The position numbers were made by a program, and so were the translations under genes. This document shows positions 1 to 5,120 of a stretch of 5,120 nucleotides of DNA, piece by piece; position 1 is the first letter of the stretch, and every line of letters begins with the position of its first letter. The notes beneath the pieces are model-generated. The model was not told the DNA's origin. It ran no database searches and was given only the letters and a program-made list of their open reading frames with translations. Origin of the DNA: Acidobacteria bacterium UBA823 (GTDB lineage Bacteria; Acidobacteriota; Vicinamibacteria; Vicinamibacterales; UBA823); assembly GCA_002296225.1 (NCBI GenBank), contig DBHR01000036.1:1-5120 (forward strand), written 5' to 3'.

Positions 1-280
1 CCTGCCCGCCGACCAGGATGTCGTTCGGCCCCTCGCGTCCGGTGGCGCCGTGGCATTCCGCACAGCGGATGGCGTAGATGTTTTGTCCCTCGGCTGCTGT
101 TCCCCCGCCGGGCGGCAGCCCTTCGCCGTCTGGCGCAATACTAATGTCGTACGCAGCGATTTCCTCGGCCGTTGCGATGCGGCCGAGGTCGTACTGCTGT
201 GACTGTGTATGCACGTGGGCGCTGCCGGCGAACATGAGGCTGAGCCCGAGCACTGCGAGCGCAGGCTTAGAGATGAACAT
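1..280 (-). CDS. soxD: SoxD-like c-type cytochrome, C-terminal part beyond window edge
   Basis: Only the first 93 residues are present; the gene continues past position 1. The start is ATG at 280-278. Residues 1-22 or so form a Sec signal peptide: Lys5, then a hydrophobic stretch, then an Ala-Gly-Ser-Ala region. Next comes a segment reading YDLGRIATAEEIAAYDI and a Gly/Pro-rich linker (LPPGGG). The haem c site is C73-A-E-C76-H77, followed by G-A-T-G. This order (YDLGR..ATAEEI, G-rich linker, AEGQNIYA, CxxCH) is what I know from SoxD and other cytochrome partners of SoxC-type dehydrogenases. Inferred role: periplasmic electron acceptor for the upstream dehydrogenase, passing electrons to the respiratory chain. 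The frame starts inside the last codons of soxC (14-base overlap). A second haem, as in two-haem SoxD, cannot be judged because the rest is missing, so the SoxD name is less certain than the cytochrome call. Confidence 0.88.
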   Translation of the reverse strand, partial: MFISKPALAVLGLSLMFAGSAHVHTQSQQYDLGRIATAEEIAAYDISIAPDGEGLPPGGGTAAEGQNIYAIRCAECHGATGREGPNDILVGGQ

Positions 281-1499
281 TGTGCACACTTCCGTCCGAG
301 TGAATCGCCCAACTCTGAATGCCGTTGTAGTGGTAGTAGCTCAGGCCACGCGCGGCGATCAGCGCGTGACGTGTTGGTTGCACGTAGCCCGTTTCGTCAG
401 TGCAGCGCGACTGCAACACTGTGGACTCTCCGGTCCAGTTCCAGCCGTATCGGAATCTGGTGTGGGCAATTGGTAGCACTGGGTCCTGAAGTGCTGCATC
501 CTGCCAGGTCGTGCCCGCGTCCGTGCTGATTTCCACGTGCGTGATTTTGCCGCGTCCCGACCAGGCGATGCCGGTGACCTCCTGATAGCCAGGACCACTC
601 AGGGTCATGCCGCCCGAAGGTCGCGTAATGAGCGACTTGGCGTCCATCATAAAGCTGAACTGCCGCGCTTTGCCGTCGGCGAGTATGTCCGTGTACTTCG
701 AGGTTTCGTCCTTCGTCATGTAGGGCTGATCCACAATCTTGAGCCGTCTGAGCCACTTGACGTGGATGTTCCCTTCCCATCCCGGAACGAACAGCCGGAT
801 GGGATAGCCCTGCTCCGGCCGAAGTGCTTCGCCGTTCTGAGCGTAGGCGACCATGACGTCATCAAGCGCTTTCTCCATCGGGATGCTACGGGCCATCTTG
901 CAGGCATCGGCGCCTTCCGCCACGAGCCATGTCGCACCCTTCTGCAGTCCGGTCTGACCGAGTAACACCGATAGACGCACTCCCGTCCATTCGCTGCAGC
1001 TTGTCAACCCGTGTAGATTCTGAACCGAAACGTCTGGCACCTGCCGCCAGTGTGTGCCTCCGTTTCCAGAGCACTCGACGAAATGAATTTGGGAATGCGA
1101 CGGGAACCGCTTGAGTTCGTCCATCGTAAAGATCATCGGCCGGTTGACCAGGCCGTGGATTAGCAACTCGTGGGTTGTTGAGTCGATCGCAGGGACTCCG
1201 GCGTGATGTCGCTCGAAGTGGAGCGACGCTGGGGTGATCATCCCCTCAAGTTCGTGTAGTGGCGTCCGACTCGACGCATTCTCACGGCTCAGCGAATTTC
1301 TGAACGTACGCCTAGCGCGTTCTAACGGAGACCTCGTCCCGTAATTACTCACTGGCCCGCCGAGAAAGGACTGCTGTTCTTTGGGTAAAGGCGACGACGG
1401 GCGGCAGGCGACCAGCGCGCTGCTGAGGGCTGCGCTTAACTGAAGAAACCGTCGGCGGCTTTTTGATAGACCCGTATTTCTTGACGGAGAGCGACTCAT
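267..1499 (-). CDS. soxC: SoxC-type molybdopterin sulfane/sulfite dehydrogenase, probable Tat lipoprotein
   Basis: This is a catalytic molybdenum-cofactor subunit of the sulfite oxidase superfamily, SoxC branch; it oxidises a sulfur substrate (protein-bound sulfane sulfur, or sulfite) in the periplasm and hands electrons to a cytochrome c. I prefer ATG 1499-1497 (410 aa) because AAGGAG lies 6 bases before it. An in-frame ATG six codons upstream (1517) has no Shine-Dalgarno. The N-terminus has a twin-arginine motif, SRRRFLQ, a hydrophobic stretch and a lipobox L-V-A-C (Cys32 from this start). The molybdopterin domain spans roughly residues 100-256, with the Mo-ligand Cys143 in HFVECSGNGG. It contains the SoxC signatures EGADA, MEKALDDVMVAY, ALRPEQGYPIRL and PGWEGN..VKWLRR. 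A C-terminal Mo-co dimerisation domain (about 280-380) follows, with DETGYVQPT and an ending of YHYNGIQSW..HSDGSVHNV. The length is usual for SoxC. The gene forms a two-gene unit with the cytochrome gene. Only sulfane versus sulfite as true substrate is open. Confidence 0.93.
   Translation of the reverse strand: MSRSPSRNTGLSKSRRRFLQLSAALSSALVACRPSSPLPKEQQSFLGGPVSNYGTRSPLERARRTFRNSLSRENASSRTPLHELEGMITPASLHFERHHAGVPAIDSTTHELLIHGLVNRPMIFTMDELKRFPSHSQIHFVECSGNGGTHWRQVPDVSVQNLHGLTSCSEWTGVRLSVLLGQTGLQKGATWLVAEGADACKMARSIPMEKALDDVMVAYAQNGEALRPEQGYPIRLFVPGWEGNIHVKWLRRLKIVDQPYMTKDETSKYTDILADGKARQFSFMMDAKSLITRPSGGMTLSGPGYQEVTGIAWSGRGKITHVEISTDAGTTWQDAALQDPVLPIAHTRFRYGWNWTGESTVLQSRCTDETGYVQPTRHALIAARGLSYYHYNGIQSWAIHSDGSVHNVHL
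289..293 (-). promoter_or_regulatory. Ribosome binding site of the SoxD-like cytochrome gene
   Basis: On the minus strand GGAAG lies 8 bases before the ATG at 280-278, inside the 3' end of soxC. It is a moderate Shine-Dalgarno match. Together with the overlap of the two frames it supports this start and coupled translation. Confidence 0.5.
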
Positions 1500-1505
1500 C
1501 AAGGA

Positions 1506-1511
1506 CTCCTT
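1506..1511 (-). promoter_or_regulatory. Ribosome binding site deciding the soxC start
   Basis: AAGGAG on the minus strand lies 6 bases before the ATG at 1499-1497. The longer reading frame starting at 1517 would place this site inside the coding sequence and has only CAAGCGGTCGCA in front of it, so the shorter start is favoured. Confidence 0.7.
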
Positions 1512-1542
1512 AGCCATTGCGACCGCTTGAAAACGACGAGGC

Positions 1543-1647
1543 GCACTGCACCATATTCATGCAGATATGAGAGCATTGCAACCGGTGGAAGGGTGCATTG
1601 GTTGCAGCGTGCCGCTGCAGTGCTTTTTGGGGGACATCTGCACTGCA
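1543..1647. promoter_or_regulatory. TGCA-rich divergent intergenic region, candidate operator cluster
   Basis: This lies in the 234 bases between the diverging soxC and M23 peptidase genes. TGCA occurs eight times, starting at 1547, 1560, 1577, 1594, 1603, 1616, 1639 and 1644. GCACTGCA occurs at 1543-1550 and 1640-1647, and inverted (TGCAGTGC) at 1616-1623; the two direct copies extend to GCACTGCACC. Perfect dyads are TGCAACC/GGTTGCA (1577-1583 with 1600-1606), TGCAGCG/CGCTGCA (1603-1609 with 1613-1619) and TGCAGTGC/GCACTGCA (1616-1623 with 1640-1647). Two of these have 16-base spacers. A role as regulator-binding sites for one or both divergent genes is inference. I could not place a convincing -35/-10 pair on either strand. 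Confidence 0.4.
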
Positions 1648-1733
1648 CCTAGCAAGGGATAGGACGTGCGGTGAGTTGGGCATGCGGGACCGGTGTTATA
1701 CAGCGGCTCGGCCGGTGCGCCGATACGCATTGT

Positions 1734-2630
1734 ATGCGGATCTCGGAGGGATTCGTGGCGATCGCCTTAGTGGTAGTCGCCGCGCCGATGTGGAGCGCGG
1801 CTCTTCAGAGCCTACCGTTGGCGGTAGGGGTGGCGCATCACGCGCGGTCGCTCCAACCCGGTGAAGTCGTACAGGTGACCGCGACGTTTTCCCGTCCGGT
1901 GAGTGCCGTTCGCGCCAGCGCGTTCGATCGCGTCGTACCCTTCCAGCCCACGGGCGATCGGCGAATCTGGGAAGGGCTAGTCGGAATCGATCTGGACGTT
2001 GAGTTCAGAGAACATTTCGTAACGATTGTTGGCACTGCAACCGATGGTGCTACTGTGCGAACGCAGCACCCCTTGGCGGTCGTGTCCAAGGAATTCGCAA
2101 CGCGCCACCTCACCGTCGCTCCTGAATACGTGACACCCCCCGATGATGTGATTGAACGAATTCAACGAGAGGCGGCACGCACGACGAAGCTGTTCAATAC
2201 CCAGACGCCGGTCGCGCACTGGCGCGGTGGGTTCCTCCGCCCGGTTCCCGGTGACGCGACGAGTGCCTTCGGTCGCCGGAGTGTTTTCAATGGTCAGGCG
2301 CGGAGCCCGCACAGTGGAGCGGATTTTCGAGCTGGCCATGGCACACCCGTTAAAGCGCCGAATTTTGGCACGGTCGTTCTGGCTAGCGACCTTTATTTCT
2401 CGGGCAACTGCGTCATCATCGACCATGGCCTCGGTCTCTACTCGTTCTTCGCCCATCTCTCGCGAATTGGCGTGGCGGAGGGCGATGCGGTAGCCCCTGG
2501 CGACCTTATCGGCGACGTTGGCGCGACTGGGCGCGTGACGGGGCCGCATCTGCACTGGACCGTGCGGCTGAACATGGCGCGCGTCGATCCCTTATCGCTC
2601 ATGTCCATCCTCACGGACGACGGCGGGTAG
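1734..2630 (+). CDS. Secreted M23 (LytM-type) metallopeptidase
   Basis: This is a zinc endopeptidase of family M23, expected to cut peptidoglycan cross-links outside the cytoplasmic membrane. With the ATG at 1734 the protein has 298 aa. Residues 1-24 form a signal peptide: MRIS, then FVAIALVVVAAP, with possible cleavage after WSA or nearby. Residues about 30-130 are a beta-rich, Ig-like N-terminal region without a family I can name. A short charged helix follows (PPDDVIERIQREAARTTKLF). The M23 domain covers about 170-290: H193-SGA-D197 is the first zinc-ligand motif (HxxxD), H241 sits in FFAHLS, and H272-L-H274 is the HxH motif in GPHLHW. All key residues are present, so it should be active rather than a degenerate LytM regulator. 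The start is uncertain. GTG 1671 has a weak AGGA and would add 21 residues unlike a signal peptide; GTG 1755 has a good GGAGGG. It stands divergent from soxC, with no functional link visible. Confidence 0.9.
   Translation: MRISEGFVAIALVVVAAPMWSAALQSLPLAVGVAHHARSLQPGEVVQVTATFSRPVSAVRASAFDRVVPFQPTGDRRIWEGLVGIDLDVEFREHFVTIVGTATDGATVRTQHPLAVVSKEFATRHLTVAPEYVTPPDDVIERIQREAARTTKLFNTQTPVAHWRGGFLRPVPGDATSAFGRRSVFNGQARSPHSGADFRAGHGTPVKAPNFGTVVLASDLYFSGNCVIIDHGLGLYSFFAHLSRIGVAEGDAVAPGDLIGDVGATGRVTGPHLHWTVRLNMARVDPLSLMSILTDDGG
1745..1750 (+). promoter_or_regulatory. Possible ribosome binding site for an alternative GTG start at 1755
   Basis: GGAGGG lies 4 bases before an in-frame GTG at 1755. Starting there gives MAIALVVVAAPMWSA, a signal peptide with no positive charge at its N-terminus. 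The ATG at 1734 keeps an Arg but has no Shine-Dalgarno. Which start is used cannot be settled from the sequence. Confidence 0.3.
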
Positions 2631-2878
2631 TGCGTTGTCAATGGGTTGAGCTCGTGACCGCCCGTTAGCGCGCTTTCTCATCCGACCTGGATCGTGCTTG
2701 CTGGATCACCGGCCGGGAGGTGATGATAGCGCCCGCGCCTCTCTTCCATGCGCGAGCCTCTGATGACTTATGATGATCGCGATGATGTTCGTGGCGAAGC
2801 CGCTGTGGAAGGCGGCTGTATCTTCACATCTGCTTGGCTCGCCTCAGGCGAATGCTGCGCTGTTATTTGTTCCAAGCT
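2631..2878. other. Intergenic gap before the GH172 gene, with weak dyads only
   Basis: No gene or clear terminator is seen here. Three short inverted repeats occur: ATCACC/GGTGAT (2705-2710 with 2719-2724), AGCCGC/GCGGCT (2798-2803 with 2812-2817), and the odd palindrome TCGCCTCAGGCGA (2839-2851), which lies 38 bases before the next start codon. None is followed by a T tract, so they are not typical terminators. A run of GATGAT-like units lies at 2762-2787. A promoter for the downstream gene is likely in this gap, but I cannot point to its boxes. Confidence 0.3.
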
Positions 2879-2883
2879 AGGAG
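2879..2883 (+). promoter_or_regulatory. Ribosome binding site of the GH172 lipoprotein gene
   Basis: AGGAG lies 6 bases before the ATG at 2890, which is an optimal arrangement. It fixes the start, which is also where a lipoprotein signal begins. Confidence 0.75.
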
Positions 2884-2889
2884 ATTTAG

Positions 2890-4116
2890 ATGACATCTCG
2901 TACGTTCGTTGCCGCCCTCGTGCTTCTGAGCGCCTGCGCGCCCGCGTCCGAACAGGCGCCGCCATTTGATGCTGCTCAGGTCACGGAAGCGACCTCAGTC
3001 ACGCCGACGTCTTCGCAATCGGGGTCGTCCGCACTGAGTACGCTGCCCGTCCTGCGGAATTACACGAACCACCGGGTGTCGAGCCATGACCGAACCGGGG
3101 CGAACGACGACGGTAACTGGCAGAATCCGATTCAGGTGGGCGAAACTCGCACGATCGCCGAGATCGATGGTCCGGGGATCATCAGTCACATCTGGATCAC
3201 TATTTCGACTCCGGAGAAACACCATCTGAAAAAGATCGTGTTACGGATGTTCTGGGACGGAGAGTCGACCCCGAGCGTCGAGACGCCCATCGGCGATTTC
3301 TTTGGGTTGGGCCTTGGAGAGTATTTCCTCTATGAATCGGCTGCGCTGTCCGTCGGTTCCCAGAAGGCTTTGAACAGTTTCTTTCCGATGCCATTCCGCC
3401 AATCGGCCCGGATTACCGTAACCCACGAGGGCGATCAAGCAATTAGCGCGTTCTATTACAACATTGACTATGAGCGACACGACCGCTTACCGGACGATCT
3501 CGGGTACTTCCATGCGCAGTATCGTCAGGGCACGCCGAATCCTGGCTGGACAACGGACTGGATGCTGAACGGCGACGATCTTGCTGTCCAGCATCGCAAC
3601 CCCGAGGGGGCCGACAATTACGTCCTGCTGAACGCTCGCGGTCGGGGCCACTACGTGGGAGTGACCCACAGCATCCTCCAGAATCAGGGTGACTGGTGGG
3701 GTGAGGGTGACGAGATGATTTTCATCGACGGTGCAACGAGTCCGCAGATCATCGGCACCGGTTCAGAGGACTACTATCTCGGTGCCTGGTGTTACGGTGG
3801 ATGTGGTATTAGCCCGTTTGGTAATGCGCGGCCAACCTTCGCTTTCCAGCAGTACGGTAATCCGATGAACGGCGGCGATGACCGCGGGGCTAAATGGATG
3901 GTCTACCGGTTGCACACGGAGTCGCCGATTACCTTCGAAGATTCAATTAAAGTGACGATCGAGCACGGTCATGGGAACCATCGGTCCGATAATTTCTATA
4001 CGGTGGCCTACTGGTATCAGGTGGAGCCCCATGGTGCAGTACCGCCCCTGCCGGTCGTGGCCGACCGCATCCCATCGCAGTTTGACACCGGCGGTCCGAC
4101 TATGGGGAAGCCCTGA
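2890..4116 (+). CDS. DUF2961 / GH172-family glycoside hydrolase, probable lipoprotein
   Basis: A 408-aa exported protein of the DUF2961 family, now glycoside hydrolase family GH172. Characterised members act on alpha-D-fructofuranosyl (difructose dianhydride I) or D-arabinofuranosyl linkages. Residues 1-16 are a lipoprotein signal, MTSRTFVAALVLLSAC, with lipobox L-S-A-C16. A Ser/Thr/Ala-rich linker runs to about 50. The catalytic domain is about 55-380, with family landmarks DDGNWQNP, EIDGPGIISHIW, MFWDGE.TPSVE.PIGDFFG, FFPMPF, YYNIDY and NPGW. WWGEGDEMIFIDG and GTGSEDYYLGAW hold E272 and E293. Their 21-residue spacing equals that of the two catalytic glutamates I recall for the Bifidobacterium dentium enzyme (E270 and E291), so I infer an active hydrolase. 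C301 and C305 (AWCYGGCG) lie next to the active-site segment and could form a disulfide or be structural. A short Pro-rich tail ends the protein. The gene lies 80 bases before an M20 hydrolase gene on the same strand. The actual sugar substrate cannot be read from the sequence. Confidence 0.92.
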   Translation: MTSRTFVAALVLLSACAPASEQAPPFDAAQVTEATSVTPTSSQSGSSALSTLPVLRNYTNHRVSSHDRTGANDDGNWQNPIQVGETRTIAEIDGPGIISHIWITISTPEKHHLKKIVLRMFWDGESTPSVETPIGDFFGLGLGEYFLYESAALSVGSQKALNSFFPMPFRQSARITVTHEGDQAISAFYYNIDYERHDRLPDDLGYFHAQYRQGTPNPGWTTDWMLNGDDLAVQHRNPEGADNYVLLNARGRGHYVGVTHSILQNQGDWWGEGDEMIFIDGATSPQIIGTGSEDYYLGAWCYGGCGISPFGNARPTFAFQQYGNPMNGGDDRGAKWMVYRLHTESPITFEDSIKVTIEHGHGNHRSDNFYTVAYWYQVEPHGAVPPLPVVADRIPSQFDTGGPTMGKP

Positions 4117-4167
4117 GCACACGCCGGAACCTCTCGGGTCACGGACCGTGTCTATCTGCAGGATGGC

Positions 4168-4180
4168 TCGACCCGGTCGA
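4168..4180. repeat. Short interrupted palindrome before the M20 hydrolase gene
   Basis: TCGACCCGGTCGA has 6-base arms around one central base and lies 4 bases before the Shine-Dalgarno of the next gene. A second, smaller dyad, CACGGACCGTG, lies at 4140-4150. No T tract follows either, so they do not look like a terminator. Chance occurrence in GC-rich DNA is quite possible. Confidence 0.25.
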
Positions 4181-4184
4181 CGAC

Positions 4185-4188
4185 GGAG
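4185..4188 (+). promoter_or_regulatory. Ribosome binding site of the M20 hydrolase gene
   Basis: GGAG lies 8 bases before the ATG at 4197 and 5 bases before an in-frame GTG at 4194. The start is therefore uncertain by one codon. Confidence 0.55.
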
Positions 4189-4196
4189 ATACCGTG

Positions 4197-5120
4197 ATGG
4201 CTGTTGTTCAGGAACAGGTGCTTATCGAATTCACGCGAGCTCTTGTGCGGATTCCCAGCGTGTTGGGCCACGAGCAGGCGATGGCCGCGCGCGTCCGCGA
4301 AGAGATGGAGCGGCTTGGATTCGACCAAGTGAGGATTGACGAAGCTGGGAACGTCGTCGGCATCGTCGAGGGTCGCCACGACGGGCCGACGCTGCTCTTC
4401 GATGCGCACATGGACACTGTCGACGTTTTACCCCGGGACGGGTGGACGTGTGATCCCTTCGGAGGAGATCTCGAAACCAATCGGATTTACGGGCGTGGTA
4501 GTTCGGATATGAAAGGGGCACTTGCGGCGATGATTCATGGTGTCGCCGGTCTGGACCGCGAGGTGATTGCGGGACGCGCCGTTGTTTCAGGATCGGTCGG
4601 CGAGGAACTGATCGAAGGCGCGGCGCTCCGCCACGTCATGCAGGCTGTACAGCCCGATTATGTCGTCATCGGAGAGGCCTCTGAACTCCAGTTAGTTCGT
4701 GCCGGCCGCGGACGCGCCGAACTCATTGTCGAGACCCATGGCCGCCCGTCCCACGCATCGACGCCTGACCGTGGACTCAACGCCGTACACCTCATGCGAG
4801 ACGTGATCGCCGAGATCGAAACGCTTCCGATGCCGACCCATCCGTTTGTCGGCCGGGGTGTGATGTGCCTAACCGACCTAATCTCTGTGCCGTATCCTGC
4901 TCACTCGGTTGTTCCAAGCGGATGCCGGGCTACCTATGAGCGCCGGCTACTGCTTGGCGAGACGCAGGAGTCGCTGTTTGGCGAGATACGGGAGGCCTTC
5001 ATCCGCGCCGACGCGGCTGACACAACTGTTCTCCTAGCGATGAGTAATTATGAGAGCTACACCGGTATGCGCTGGGAAGAACCAAAGTGGTATGCGCCTT
5101 GGGAGATTGATGAATCGCAT
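4197..5120 (+). CDS. YgeY-like M20 family metallohydrolase, 3' end beyond window
   Basis: Residues 1-308 are visible and the frame is open to the last base; the usual length is near 400, so about a quarter is missing. It is a cytoplasmic two-zinc amidohydrolase/peptidase of the M20 (ArgE/DapE/CPG2) superfamily, with no signal peptide. Metal and catalytic residues can be seen: H71 and D73 in FDAHMDTV, D104 in YGRGSSDMKG, E136-E137 in SVGEEL, E160 in IGEAS. H186 in GRPSHAS is the dimerisation-domain histidine. The last metal-binding His should be in the missing part. The segments WTCDPFGG, VPYPAHSVVPSGCRATYERRLL.GET, and the closing YESYTG...PKWYAPW resemble the YgeY branch, which is annotated as selenium-metabolism-linked. 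The physiological substrate of that branch is not established, and no selenium gene is visible here. Alternatives are acetylornithine or succinyl-diaminopimelate deacylase, but the motifs fit YgeY better. It lies 80 bases after the GH172 gene and may share its transcript. Confidence 0.9.
   Translation, partial: MAVVQEQVLIEFTRALVRIPSVLGHEQAMAARVREEMERLGFDQVRIDEAGNVVGIVEGRHDGPTLLFDAHMDTVDVLPRDGWTCDPFGGDLETNRIYGRGSSDMKGALAAMIHGVAGLDREVIAGRAVVSGSVGEELIEGAALRHVMQAVQPDYVVIGEASELQLVRAGRGRAELIVETHGRPSHASTPDRGLNAVHLMRDVIAEIETLPMPTHPFVGRGVMCLTDLISVPYPAHSVVPSGCRATYERRLLLGETQESLFGEIREAFIRADAADTTVLLAMSNYESYTGMRWEEPKWYAPWEIDESH

Noticed and set aside
537..965. Plus-strand open frame of 142 codons inside soxC
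   Set aside because: It lies opposite the conserved molybdopterin domain of soxC and its translation shows no domain-like sequence.
1565..1590. Possible minus-strand promoter with TTGCAA as -35
   Set aside because: The box 17 bases downstream (GAATAT) matches the -10 consensus poorly, so it is not called.
1603..1628. Hairpin TGCAGCG-TGC-CGCTGCA followed by TTTTT, like a rho-independent terminator on the plus strand
   Set aside because: The T run begins five bases after the stem and no plus-strand gene lies upstream, since soxC is on the minus strand. It fits better as part of the TGCA-rich dyad cluster.
1977..2555. Minus-strand open frame of 192 codons inside the M23 gene
   Set aside because: It is antisense to the conserved HxxxD/HxH peptidase domain, and its composition is low-complexity Arg/Ala-rich, as expected of an antisense frame in GC-rich DNA.
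2762..2787. GATGAT-like short repeat
   Set aside because: It is too short and irregular to be a defined repeat element, with no flanking mobile-element features.
2748..2969. Plus-strand open frame of 73 codons before and across the GH172 start
   Set aside because: It overlaps the start of a well-supported gene that has a good ribosome binding site, and it has no recognisable domain.

Overview
The window reads as an ordinary chromosomal segment from a moderately GC-rich, Gram-negative-type (diderm) heterotrophic bacterium. Evidence for this is a Tat-type signal with a lipobox, a second lipoprotein signal, a secreted c-type cytochrome and AGGAG-like ribosome binding sites. The mix of a SoxC/SoxD pair, a DUF2961 (GH172) lipoprotein and a YgeY-like M20 hydrolase would fit an environmental or marine lineage such as Acidobacteriota. 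That placement is inference and not proven by the sequence.

Left part (1-1499, minus strand): a two-gene unit encodes a SoxC-type molybdopterin sulfane/sulfite dehydrogenase followed by a SoxD-like cytochrome c, which runs off the left edge. The two reading frames overlap by 14 bases, so they are probably translationally coupled. Together they should oxidise a sulfur substrate in the periplasm and pass electrons to the cytochrome. No other sox genes lie in the window.

Middle (1500-1733): a divergent intergenic region separates soxC from a plus-strand gene. It is unusually dense in the tetramer TGCA: eight copies in 101 bases. It also holds three copies of GCACTGCA (two direct, one inverted) and several overlapping dyads. 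This is the best candidate regulatory element here.

Right part (1734-5120, plus strand): three genes follow. The first is a secreted M23 (LytM) peptidase with all its metal-binding motifs. After a 259-base gap comes a DUF2961/GH172 lipoprotein in which both predicted catalytic glutamates are present. After a further 80 bases comes a YgeY-like M20 metallohydrolase, cut by the right edge. The last two are close enough to be co-transcribed.

I see no RNA gene, CRISPR array, insertion sequence or phage feature, and no convincing rho-independent terminator. I found no evidence of a wholly new system. The items most worth checking are the TGCA-rich divergent region, the predicted lipid anchor on SoxC and the substrate of the GH172 lipoprotein.
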